DNA of 64,000 nucleotides from Diphasiastrum complanatum (GCA_029204225.1 CM055111.1:31294848-31358847); one strand, 5' to 3'; shown: positions 13,066 through 23,489, counted from the first letter of the stretch. The notes: generated by a model from the sequence alone, not told the origin. Translations and numbers: made by a program.

Positions 13066-14310
13066 ATGGCAAGGAGACCCAGATCTACAATCGATTCTGT
13101 GATTCTTTACAATGAGAAAGATGAAGCTGATAACTGGAAGCCAACAAAATATACGAAGAACTCATGAATATTGCTGCATATATCATCAAAGGGCAATTTT
13201 CGACAAAGAAAAGAGCAAAAATGACTTACAAATCTTATTGGAAAGCAAAAATTTTGGAGTTTAAGACTACCTCGGGAGGTCAATCGATATCAAAAGTCTT
13301 AGTGCAACATGTATATATGCATTTAGAAATCAAAGTACATGATATCAATCCTCATGATCATAAAAAATGTAATTGTAAGTATATCAAAACATATGCACTC
13401 TGCAACAATCATAGGTGATTTCCTTTATTGATGCTCTTCAGATTATGATGTGAATGCTTCAACATTGTTTTTTTCTTTCAGATTTATATCCATCATGCGT
13501 AAGTGAATGGGAGCCCGCATAATCACTTGCAGGAATATTAGACGTGATTAACTCTGATGTTGAAAAGCTGCAATATAGGGGAAGAAGTCCAAAGGAACTT
13601 GTAGATTGTGATATCTATTTTAATAAATCTTTATATACGCCACAAACAGATGCAAATTTTGGCAAGCTCGAAGTGATTCCATTGCCTAGTTTTCAAAGTG
13701 ATGAGTGGCCTACTCTTGACAGCATTGTTTCTGAATTTTTGAGATGCAAGCTACTCATTGATATTAGAAATGCTATGAAGATAAGCACAGGCTCAAAAAT
13801 TGTTCACCTAAGTTGGTTTATCTCATTGCATATATTTGTTGATTTTTTCTCGAGTGCTAGTGTTCCTAGGACACCAACTTTATTTGTTTGCAAGGATTTA
13901 TCATATGAGACTTTGTCAGATCTCATGAATCAAGGCTGGGATAGTAAAACAAATAATGACATAGAATGCAGGATTAAAAAGTCCTCAATGATCTTTCGTT
14001 ATCATATCAAAAACCAAATGCTCAGTCTCACATTTAGCTACCAGTGATACAAGAAAATTGAAGGTACATGGCTACCACTGGATCAAGTCTTTGAACTAAA
14101 TGGTCACACAAACCAAATGGAGATAAGCATTATCTACAATGAGGAATATTTGACTATGGTTGAGGTGGAAGAGCATTTGAAGCTTGATTTTATCTAAAAA
14201 TAGAGCTCATGCTATTACAAACCAATCTACCAACATATTTCAGATTTGTCAACGGAAGACTCATAAGTACTTTATGTTTATTGCCATTTCAAAATAGAAC
14301 AAAAAAATAG
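13066..14310 (+). pseudogene. Gene X of four-gene element copy 1, unknown function
   Basis: Not recognised as a known family. The product starts MARRPRSTIDSVILYNEKD. A conserved block (YKSYWKAKILEF, then VLVQHVYMH) is followed by a CNCK motif, an intron around 13415-13481 (acceptor TTTCTTTCAG), and a second exon starting DLYPSCVSEWEP with LPSF, DEW and SSMIFRYHIKNQ motifs. Homologues in the window are 46865-48077 and 58131-59356, both minus, always the outermost gene at one end and convergent with the Ulp1 gene. The W-x-x-I-L-E-F ... Q-H-V-Y block is faintly like chromatin-reader folds such as BAH, but that is only a guess. Protein similarity across diverged copies implies past selection. A few in-frame stops and frame changes break this copy. 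The start was chosen by alignment with copies 2 and 3 (MASGSRRPRS in copy 3). Confidence 0.75.
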
Positions 14311-14631
14311 AAAATGTCATCATTTACAATTGCACATTCACTAGTATTTACCATGTCACAGATGCGAAAAAGACAAGAGCTGATAACATGCTGCAAAGAT
14401 CTACCTACAACAATCACCATTGTGGGAGAACAATAGTTTCAAATACACTTTAGTAAAAATCTGTGTATACACTCTTTTATTCAATAAATGAACGCCCAAG
14501 TTGGGCATCTGTACATGTATTTTGTGCTCTCAAATTCATAAACTAGAACAACATTTGATATATCAATGTATATTTTTCTATGAAGTCTATACATGTATTT
14601 TTGTTCTATGCTATTTATATTTTTTTTTATC
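14311..14631. other. Convergent intergenic spacer between gene X and H3-Ulp1
   Basis: AT-rich spacer between two facing stop codons. It contains AATAAA-like signals for both directions, for example TTCAATAAATGA near 14480. Probably the overlapping 3' UTR region of both genes; no further gene seen. Confidence 0.5.
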
Positions 14632-16384
14632 TTAATTTAGTATAACTACATCATCCTTTGCACCATCATCAATAACGGGAGTCTGAAGCCTTGCCCTAGC
14701 CAGTATACTCAGGGTAATTTCTTGTCTAAATCTGTACACCTGGCTTGATGTGTACTCATGAAGTGTAAACTGCAAAATAGAACATTCATGTAATAGTAAT
14801 GGCCAAAAACATCACCATAATAGAAATCTAATCATGATTCCAAAATAAGAATAAATAGAATTTATTACCTTAGAAATATCAACATCTTGTTGAAGGTTGA
14901 ACCACTCTAAAAACAACCTGGCATTGTATAATGTGTACCACCCACAGCTGAATGAATCATTTTGCTGGGGTGACTGCAAAGTAATTCAGCACACAAGAAA
15001 TCAATTAAGAAACAAAATGAATTAGATTGAAAATAATTCATTAGAATACTGATTTCAAAATGCTATTAAGAAAGACAGAGTTTACCTCCAAACTGATGAT
15101 CTGCCAGTCCACAGAATGGGGAACGTTTGGAGGAATATATCTACTTAGATATGGAAGGTATATATCTACATCCTTGTGCATATTTCTCACTGAATTCATC
15201 TTGACAGAAAAACCTTTAATAATATTATTTACAGATATCTTAATAGAGATCGGGATTAAACTCCAGTGGTCACTGCAAAATAAGATTGAAATTTCTTTAG
15301 CTGCAATTCTGAGAACTATTTTCATTGACAATGTCAATGTTAATGCATAAAACAACAAGAAGCATTTAATATATCTTACTTCGTATGATAAGGTATGAGC
15401 AGATATTTTGTTGCTGGTGTAAATCCACTTGCCAGACACTGTGACAATGTGTCATTGTTCTCGTTGAAGGCCTGAAGTAGAAAGTTACTCAGCACCACCA
15501 ACTCATTTGATGAATCTCTTGCAATGTCATATTGCAAGAGTGTAAGCCTGCACTCTTTCACAGGATCACTGATAGGAGTCCGTCTGACTTTGAGATCCAA
15601 GCAATCTATAACTCTAAACTTAATACTAAAATCAAGTTCATCTAGTCTAAAGCAAAAAGGAGTACCAATAGTATCTATAGCATCGGGTATGTCTTTCTCA
15701 AATTTAAGATAATCACCTGAATCTATATATGTATAAAAATCTGGAGGAGGAGGAGGAGGTGGATGTGTAGTATCTACAGCAATTGAAGGGGTATCCAAAA
15801 CAGAGGTAGCTATATTTACAGCATTATCAACAACAACGTTATCTACAATGGATTATGGGTTAGGCCTCACAGAATCTAATGGGTTAGGCTTCACTTTCTT
15901 AGGAGCATGCTTGGGGGTTGTCTGCTTCCTAGGACGCTTCGTAGGAAGATCAGTCCTATCTACAAGAGTTGGTCTAGGAGCAGCAGACTGAGATACATGT
16001 AACCTACAGTACCTATCCCTCATCCTCATCAGGAGCTAAAAATCCTTGGGCATTATGGTAACCTCTTGGAATGGATGGCAAGCAAAAAAGATTCCTAAAA
16101 AAACAGGCTAATGTAATCTTCAGCAGCCTCCTGAAGGCACTGAAGAGCACTGGGTGTGAATCTAACTAGCTGTTCGAGATCATTTCTTGTAATGTTCAGG
16201 ACAACACGGTAGAATGGAACTGTTGGGATCAACAGAGCTGTTGATCTCTGATACTTGCGTATCTCATAGAGCCACCTGCTGCGGTTGCGCATTCTAGGTC
16301 TAGCGGGTGGTGTGATGGCAACCACAGGGGATGAGGATGAGGCAGGAGAGAAAAAGTTCTCCTTGTCTGCTTTCTCCTATCCAT
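14632..16384 (-). pseudogene. Histone H3-fold domain fused to Ulp1-like cysteine protease
   Basis: Minus strand. The N-terminal part (16325 down to about 16030) reads as an H3 fold: EIRKYQRSTALLIP (end of alpha-N and alpha-1), PFYRVVLNITRNDL, FTPSALQCLQEAAEDYIS (alpha-2), AIHSK, then VTIMPKD (alpha-3), with a frame change just before VTIMPKD and stops at two points. LLIP and QEAAEDY resemble plant CENH3 more than canonical H3. A basic linker (KRPRKQTTPKHAPKKVK) and a proline run follow. Then comes a Ulp1/C48-type protease: YLLIPYH, intron, NDHWSLI (catalytic His), intron, SPQQNDSFSCGWYTLYN (Gln and Cys), intron, and a last exon at 14632-14769. The predicted role is SUMO or SUMO-like cleavage in the nucleus. 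It diverges from gene Y and converges with gene X. The exact start is uncertain: ATG at 16382-16384 or an in-frame codon nearby. A few breaks make this copy non-functional. Confidence 0.85.
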
Positions 16385-16399
16385 GGATGTGTACTATGT

Positions 16400-17185
16400 G
16401 ATAGCGGACTTGTGCGTGATGGTTAGGATGAGCAGGGAGGAATGATAAAGAACTTGTAGATGACCGATATGTACGGACAAAATGTACGGTATATCAAACT
16501 TGTGCAAGCCAAATATTAGAGAGAACGATTAGTTTTGAGGAAAGACGCACAAGTGTGATATGGGGTGACACGTAGACAGACGTATCGCACCTGTGCTCAT
16601 GGAAGGCGATAGGAGGAATTTCGATTGTGAAGGACGCTCACAAGTGCGATATTGCGAAGCCTAAAAAAAATAAAAAAATTCATCAAAGTTTGTGATTTTA
16701 TATCGCGGTTCGCACGTGCAAAAGAATGTCCTATCACACATGTGGGAGTTGTACGGACAAAGGCGAGAGTGGCACATGCCACCCTGTCACATTACATGTG
16801 TGAGATTTGTACGATCAAATGCGAGAGCGACACGTGTTGTCGAGCAAACGAATGAACATGCAACACGTGTCCAAGTGTCATTTCACACGTGTGTAGGTGT
16901 CATCTCACACGTGCCTGCGCCTATAGTCCAATTGAAAGTTGATACGTGTCCTAAGCCTGTTGACCACATGTGCAAAAATTTAGTATAAATGGCACAAAAA
17001 TTGATTAATTTCGCGGCATATCACTCTTGTGCGAGCTCATTACTGTCCGTTTGCTTGCAACTGTACCTACTTGCGCACAAGTGCAATATTTGGTATATGT
17101 CTGCCATACATATCCCTCTTGTGCGCCATTTCGATAGTTAGTTTTGGTTCAGTTCTCCCTCGTGCACAAGTGTGATATTCACGTT
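16400..17185. promoter_or_regulatory. Palindromic motif array between divergent H3-Ulp1 and Y genes
   Basis: About 15-18 imperfect copies of a palindrome of the form ATATCGCAC-N2-GTGCGATAT, often as halves. Examples are CGCACAAGTGTGATA (16546), TATCGCACCTGTGC (16583), CTCACAAGTGCGATATTG (16636), CGCACGTGCAAAAG (16711), ACACGTGT (16863), CTCACACGTGCC (16905), TCTTGTGCGAGC (17025), GCGCACAAGTGCAATATT (17073), CTCTTGTGCGCC (17116) and GCACAAGTGTGATATTC (17164). Cores are usually CAC-N2-GTG. A TATA-like TAGTATAAAT at 16981 points toward gene Y. By analogy with TNPA or Ac transposase sites this may be a binding platform; E-box-like CACGTG cores could also bind host bHLH/bZIP factors. Open frames across it are artefacts. 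Confidence 0.8.
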
Positions 17186-17191
17186 ACTGCC

Positions 17192-18666
17192 ATGGCCTCT
17201 TCCTCATCATCCTCATGAGATTCAGGCTTGAGTTCATTTCTTGGTGAATTTGGGATGACTGAAAACCTAGACTATTTCCACAGTCTATTCAGGACTGCAC
17301 AACCAAATTCTGACGTATTTTATGACCATCATGTCAGATTCAGAAATATACTTAGTAAGCTTGTTTTATCCATAGGTCCACTCTAGTACATGCATTGTAC
17401 TGATCTTGTTCATTTCTTCCCAGCTTTTAGCCATAGACTGGATAGAATGTTCACCAATTTGTTTGATCTTTTCAAAAGCAGTTCAATGTGTCCGTATTGC
17501 AACAAGAAATGGTTGAATTTCAAAGTGGTTTTGTACTTTTCTTGTTAGTTCAAATCCTAGATGATGATGAAGTTTATGTTGCTGACCCTCCTTTTGCACC
17601 ATCCTCTGTTCAGTCAGCTATTAAGGATATCAGTCACTTTCTTATCGACACTTCTAATAAGGAAAGTGACTTTATTGATGTAAATACTGATGTTATCCGA
17701 GATTCTTTCATTGGCCAAAATACATCTGATGATGAATCCAAATCTATGGAGGAGTCAAAATGTCTTTTCAATTTGCCTATATATTATATTAATGATGATG
17801 TATATTTTACTACTGTTGATTTATGTAAATTTTTTGACTATCATGAGGACGAGGTTCTATGTTTATTATCCGGCACAATTTTCGAATTCTCCGACTTTGT
17901 AGATTTTAAATTAGATGACCTTGTTGCTGGTATTGATTTTGATGATGAGGAGGGACTTATGACCGGTGAAGAATGTCTGAATAAGACTTTATCAAATATA
18001 GCTAAGGATGGGCAAGGCAGACCATCCGATAAGAATTCACGGCATTTCAATCCCAGATGGGCTTCCCTCGCCCATCATTAATGCATTTCACTAATGATTC
18101 CACTTCAGTACGTGCTCATTATATTGATCATCCTGATCTGGTTGCTGTTGATGATGAAGAATGTGTAAGTGTTTAATCTTCCTTGCATTTGAATGTTTTC
18201 AATCACTGAATGTGTTTTTGCTAACATATTTCCTATTGCAGAATGCTCTCATAATAGATGAGTTTGCTACGAGACGAGGTGGTTTCAGACAACAGGCATT
18301 CTCGTTCCAGAGGGACAGTGGACTGGACCACTATCTTAGGCATTTCTTGAAGAATGATATCTGTATTGCTCATTCCAAGCTGAGCCCAGTCAGGGTGAGT
18401 CCTATAATGGCAATTAAAGCTTTATCATTTTACCTAGGAGGACATAAATTTGTTAAGATGAATAAGATCATTTCTGTCAAAAGAATGTATGTTTTGAATA
18501 TTTTAGGCTTTACTGATGGGAATGTTCCTTTAAGGAGCTCCCATTATTCATTGTATTCCACTTATATTGAGCTAGTGGAAATAAGGATAATGCACATCTA
18601 TTAGATGCATACGCTAGCAGAGAATTTCTTCATGACAATACTGCCATAGATTCTGATGATGAATAG
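17192..18666 (+). pseudogene. Gene Y of four-gene element copy 1, acidic protein of unknown function
   Basis: Not recognised. It starts MASSSSSS just after the motif array, then runs FLGEFGMTENLDYFHSLFRT and a possible zinc knuckle SSMCPYCNKKW near 17490. A strongly acidic middle follows (ILDDDEVYVADPPF, DFDDEEG), then DEEC before an intron (about 18163-18240, donor GTAAGT, acceptor CTATTGCAG), and a last exon with DEFATRRGGFRQQAFSFQRD and a C-terminus of type LLDAYASREFLHD. The last roughly 65 residues align with minus-strand 45543-45768 in copy 2, at the same relative place and orientation, which shows Y belongs to the element. Two early stops and two or three frame changes are present. An accessory DNA-binding or regulatory protein is possible, but this is inference only. 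Confidence 0.65.
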
Positions 18667-18801
18667 TTGACACTTTGTATTTTGGTATAATACAATCAAT
18701 ACATTTACATTGGGTATTTCTCCTCTCTTGTTGAATGAATTTGCAAAAGAAATTCTGAACATGTCATGATTTGATGACAATGATGATTTTCTACTCATCA
18801 A

Positions 18802-21566
18802 TCATCTAATTTTCTCTTTTTGTATGAACTTGCATGCTTTTCTAAACTTGTTGTATTGTGTGGACTTTGTTATATGTCGAATCTGAACTCTGCGGTAGAA
18901 CCACTGAAACAATTGACAAATGTAGTTTCGTTTTTCATTGGTTCCTCCATGTTGTGTATTTCGATGAAATGTTGCTCGTGCTTGCCAGTGTGACTTCTCC
19001 ATCCCTTGTGATGACCATACACTCAAGCTTCTATATGTATTTGTAAAAAATGTTGTATGATCTCTTAGTATGTGCTACATATGTCAAAATCATAATGTTT
19101 GTCTTATGTTTGGATCTAAATATATATGAAAATTTGAAACCATTTTGAAAATTTTATACTAACCATGTAATGAATGATGTGATCTTCTCCCCATGCTTTT
19201 GATACTGCATTAACAAACTCGACACAAGTCCTTTGGATACCTTTCTTATCAATATCAGAGTATTTTTCTTTTCTTAAAATAGCAATCATACTATCAAGCT
19301 TTTTCCATACATCAACTTTTAGTACTCTGATTTGCCGTCTTTCTCGAAGTCCTGAGTGGCAGCAATAATATCTGTCCAGACTGAGTGTTGAATATTAGAA
19401 GCCTTACCAGTATGATTTGATAGAAAATGATGTGCTTTTGCTCTTGCTATGCTTGGCTTAGTTGGCATGTTCCCATTCTTTCTTGAAAGCTTTTCATCTA
19501 TTTGAATTTTGACATGTCCTTATGGAGTCTTGCTTTTGATAAAACATCTTTTAATCGAGAGATAGCTTCCTTTGCTAATGATGTTGGCTTAGTATTCCAA
19601 GCAAAAACTATATGAAGATAAATGATCTTTTCTATTTATCTAACTTCTGCATGAAGAGTGCAGACATGCATATTTTTTAAGGGGATAGGCAGCACAGGCT
19701 TCCAGTTTGGATCTACATATTCTCTAGTAATTCATGTACTCCTAGTTACATCTTTTGCCATTTTCATACAGTACAAACAAGGTTGTTTTGATGTAGCACC
19801 ATGAGAGACATTATACATACATTTCAATGTTTTCAAATCACCTGCTAAGTGTCATTCAACATTGAAGTCTCCAACTCTTGGAACATTGAGAAGTCCTCCA
19901 TCCATATGGTCCTTGATGATCCTAGGATAAGATGTCCTTGAGAATATCCATGATAATATATCATGATCCTCTTTTAGCACCTGTCCAAAGAATTAATCAG
20001 ACTTAGTTTACAATGTATCAATACTATTCAATGAATGTAATGTAATAATGAGGCTAGTTACCTGAAACGCTACCAAGCACCATATATCATTTTATGACTG
20101 AATCTGAAATCTTCTTGGTTCTCTGTTTGTGATAGGGCACCATTCATGAGAGTTATACTAAGCCTCTCCATCTTCTGCCCTTTCACAATCTGACTCATCT
20201 AACTTAAGTTCTATGATTATTTTGCCTTTCACCTTTTCACAGGTTATATCATAGAATGTGACGATGTATCTCGGCAGATAATTTAGATCAACAAATCAAT
20301 TGTTTGATGAATTATAGAATATTAATCTTCCATCAGTTTCATACACCTCCTCAATATGAAATGCAGTTCCAGTGATCTTATGCATACCTATGTTTAATGT
20401 ATCCATCTCTTTCTTCAAGTGATATGTCCTAGGGATTGGGACTTTTCTAATCTGAACTTGCTTAAAAGCTTCTCTAATTGATTTAAATATGGTTGCATAT
20501 GATTCCCTGCTAATACCTGCAAAATCACAAGCACCCCGAACTATAGTCTTATCTAAAAAAATTTGAATGTCCACCATCAAAGACTCTGCTATTTTACACT
20601 TTACATTTGAAATCCTATTGTTCATCATGATACGCTCAGTGGATTTGCAAGTCAATATTGTGCCGAATGACATTCCTAGTGAAGCATTGTCTTTAATATT
20701 CCGAGGTGCTACTAATGCAGATTAAACAGATAGTTAACAGAATATCACCATAGCTGAAATTAAATCCAAATGTCATTGAAAATTTTAAAAAATTCAGAAT
20801 ATGCTTACTTGAATGCACGGATCCTTCTATTTTGATAACCTCCTTTTGAAAGCGTTTGAATATCCTTGCAACTTTGTCGCTTTCGCTTCTTACTTTCAGC
20901 CTTCTTCTTTGCCAAATCCACATCCTTCAATAATTGTAAGTTTTTAATATGACTAGGCTGTAAGACTGATTGCATTTGCTCTAGTTCTAATTTGATATTG
21001 ATTGTTATTTTCGGTAATGATTTATTGTTTTTTTTAAGCTGTTCATTTTCTTCTAACATCTTTTGGAGATGACAATCTCTATTATGACAATAAGAGGATA
21101 TCTGAATTAACTCACCCTCTAAAAAGTGAACTTTATTCAATTAAAGTTGTTTTCCATGGTTCTGCAATCTTTCACAATATCCTAGTAATCCACTATGCCC
21201 ATTGCATATCCATGTAACTAAGTGAGTTATTGAAGAGAATGTGGGATGTGTCAAAGTGCTTGGATCTTGTGGATATAATATTCCATCTGTCCATAAATCC
21301 AAGTTTTTTTTTTTCCTTCTGCCCTGTAACGAGAGTCATCATAAAAAAAATAATAGAGTAATCAGTTGCATCAAAGTACTATAACCAGATTCTATGAAGC
21401 AAAATGAAATACTCATCTTTGATTATATTATATACTATGTACGATCAATCCAATCTCCATGCTTGTATGCTTGATTCAAATTTGGAAATGCCGCTCATTT
21501 TTTCATTCCAATAGGTAGTTGGTGCTCATAATTCCATTCTCGTGGAAGGAATGCATATGTAAACAT
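18802..21566 (-). pseudogene. Transposase-like gene of four-gene element copy 1
   Basis: Minus strand, at least five exons. N-terminus: MFTYAFLPREWNYEHQLPIG; then LDLWTDGILYPQD; a lysine-rich coiled coil (LQKMLEENEQLKKNNKS) ending NRRIRAFK; intron; FGTILTCKSTERI ... QVQIRKVPIPRTYHLKKEMD; an intron at about 20061-19982; then GDFNVE, AGDLKTLKCMYNVSHGATSK, PCLYCMK; and a last exon WSSQGMEKSHWQARATFHRN. The G-D-L-K block, C-x-x-C and later S-Q-G-x-E-x-x-H are reminiscent of an RNase H-fold DDE layout with a zinc-binding insert, which from memory also occurs in uncharacterised animal transposase-like proteins. The catalytic acids are not proven. Intron positions match copy 2. It converges with gene Y. 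A handful of stops make this copy inactive. Confidence 0.7.
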
Positions 21567-21832
21567 TTTGCAATTTTTCCTGATTCAAATTTGGGGATGA
21601 CGGTCATATTCTAGATCCAGGGAAAATATTGCTCTTTTTGTAACCAATGGAGGGAATATTTTTGAATTTAGTCAAGCTATACGACGAACTGTTAACAGTT
21701 CTTAACTGTGACTATAGACATTGTGGTTAGATCATTGGAGTTGGGGAGGCCTTGGGAGTGGTGTGGGCAAGCAAATAAACAATATTGTTTTTTTTATTTT
21801 GATATTTTTCTATATCCTACATGGCATTTCTT

Positions 21833-21868
21833 AAAGGGTCTTTTTGATATTGAGAACTCCTCTAATGT
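21833..21868 (-). repeat. Right TIR of four-gene element copy 1
   Basis: Ends TTGAGAACTCCTCTAATGT and is the inverse of 12614-12649 with one mismatch. Just inside it, GGCATTTCTTA also matches the inverse of the copy 2 left end (TAAGAAATGCC), so family conservation extends beyond the TIR. Confidence 0.9.
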
Positions 21869-22383
21869 GGACTGTGTTATTCGAAGGAAGCTGGATTTCA
21901 CATCGAATCTTACAGTGACGCAAGCTAGGCATCCATGAAGGATGATAGTAAAAGTGTTTCAGGAGGTTGTACTCTAGAATCTGGCACAACCATGCTCTGG
22001 ATAAGCAAGAAGCAAACAGTAGTAGCTCAATCTTCTGTGAAGCAAAATATGTAGCAGTAGCCAAGATGGCAAATGAGCTGATTTGGATCAAACAGATGTT
22101 GGAAGGATTTGATGAATCTATTTATGAACCTTATGTCTTGTTAATGGATAACACTTCAGCAATCTATCTTATGAAAGATCCTGTATTTCAATCCAAAATA
22201 AAGCGTATAGCTATCAAGTATCATGTGATTCGGGACTTAGTCGAGAAGAAGATAATAAAGACAGTCTTCATACCCACAGAGGACATGACAACTGATATCT
22301 TTATGAAACCACTCATTAAAGCCTTGTTCGAGAAGCAACGGAGAAGATTGGGGTTAATCCAACTGCCCACTTTGAGAGGGAGC
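21869..22383 (+). mobile_element. Ty1/copia element, right part (RNase H), continuing 10755-12613
   Basis: Copia RNase H sequence resumes directly after the right TIR (SVSGGCTLESGTTMLWISKK near 21960) and runs through the TDIFMKPL motif near 22290 to a purine-rich stretch at about 22374-22383. It is the downstream flank of the four-gene insertion, and the element is broken. Confidence 0.8.
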
Positions 22384-23388
22384 TGTAGAACAACTGATCA
22401 GACAGATCTTGATTCTACTAACAAAGTGCGCAGTTTACTTGACAAAGAATGAGAAAAAATGAACGTGAACTCGAAACATTTCTATTCGTGACCAACTCGA
22501 AAGTTTTGCAAAATTTGTCTTGTGGTCAACTCGAAAGATTCATGAAACAGTTTCTTGTCGAAACTCGTGGCTTTCTTGTTGAAGCTCGAAAGATTTGCAA
22601 ATAGAATCTTGTCACGAAATATTTTGTTTCTAGTTCATACATTCGATGTCGCGAAATTGTCGCCAACAATTCACAAAATCTTTTGGGCTGTTCTTCAAGC
22701 TCACCTGTCACAAAACTATCGCGAACAGTTCGTGAAATATTTTGATTATTCTTCAAGCTCAAGAATTGACATCTGTCATGAAGAGACAAGTGTTGCAAAT
22801 AATTCGTGAAACACAAAGCTGAGACAAAGATGGACTGTCACAAATAATTCGTGAACAGAAATTATTTGACCCTGGAAACAAAGCGTCTATTTGAATATCA
22901 ACCGTCGGAAACGGTTAGATATCTATTGTTACAACATTAAAAGGCCAAAAGACCTGTAAATAAAAGGCCAAAAGACCTTTCTTGTAGCAATATAAATACA
23001 TGTGCACTACTCGTTGTAAATCACTAACTCAATCAGAGATATACTAGTGCAACATACTGCTTACTATTAGCCAGGTGTGACGTAAAAACATTTGGTGTTC
23101 AGATAATGTACATTTATTAGTGTACCCATTCATTAGCCAGATGTGATGTAGGAACATTTGATGTTTAAATAGTGTACATTTTCTTAGTGTACCCTTATCA
23201 CTTATCACAGACATTTGGCTAATCACTTACCACAGACATTCAGCTGATCACTTACCACAAATATTCAGCTGATCACTTACCTCAAACATTTGGCCGATCA
23301 CCTACCCTACAAATAGTTATAATACCCTTAATCAAATAGTGTGTATATTCAACATTTTTTTGATTATAGGTTTTTCTGGTTCTCAGCA
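22384..23388 (+). repeat. Probable 3' LTR of the interrupted copia element, with internal tandem repeats
   Basis: Begins TGTAGAACAACTGATC right after the purine tract and plausibly ends TTCTCAGCA, about 1.0 kb. It contains two roughly 70-bp tandem units around 23065-23195 (ATTAGCCAG ... GTGTACCC) and four to five roughly 25-bp units at about 23210-23310 (AGCTGATCACTTACCACA). No second LTR was found here to confirm the ends. Confidence 0.55.
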
Positions 23389-23489
23389 ATTGTCTTGTTA
23401 TTCTCAAAAAAATTTACAACAAATCTAATAATTTGTGTTTTGATTCCAGAGGTCTTTGTTTCTAAAAAGTGAAAATTTTATGTAGAGTA

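Larger units (their letters stand above)
12614..21868. mobile_element. Four-gene TIR transposon, copy 1 (about 9.25 kb), apparently undescribed family
   Basis: Bounded by 36-bp terminal inverted repeats identical at 35 of 36 positions (12614-12649 and 21833-21868) and sitting inside a copia element whose sequence flanks both ends. It carries four genes: X (+, 13066-14310), H3-Ulp1 (-, 14632-16384), Y (+, 17192-18666) and a transposase-like gene (-, 18802-21566). Genes pair tail-to-tail (X with Ulp1, Y with transposase), and Ulp1 and Y diverge from a motif-rich spacer. Copies 2 and 3 share this order. Each gene has a few stops or frameshifts, so this copy is dead but well preserved. The superfamily is unknown to me: known Ulp1-carrying groups (KDZ, some MULEs and CACTAs) do not match what I see. 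Confidence 0.85.

Noticed and set aside
15060-15712. Plus-strand frames across 15.0-15.7 kb
   Set aside because: They are antisense to the Ulp1 exons, whose minus-strand reading has catalytic motifs and matching splice sites.
16652-16988. Two overlapping plus-strand frames with many Cys, His and Arg residues
   Set aside because: They lie in the palindromic motif array and owe their composition to the repeated CACGTG-type sites; there is no homology between copies.
16400-17185. CRISPR-like or other spacer-repeat array
   Set aside because: The units are short, palindromic and irregularly spaced, in a eukaryotic transposon; no constant repeat with unique spacers.
18802-21566. Assignment of the transposase-like gene to the KDZ superfamily because a Ulp1 protease is nearby
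   Set aside because: None of the KDZ hallmark motifs I know are visible; Ulp1 domains also occur with MULE and CACTA elements, so the association alone is not diagnostic.
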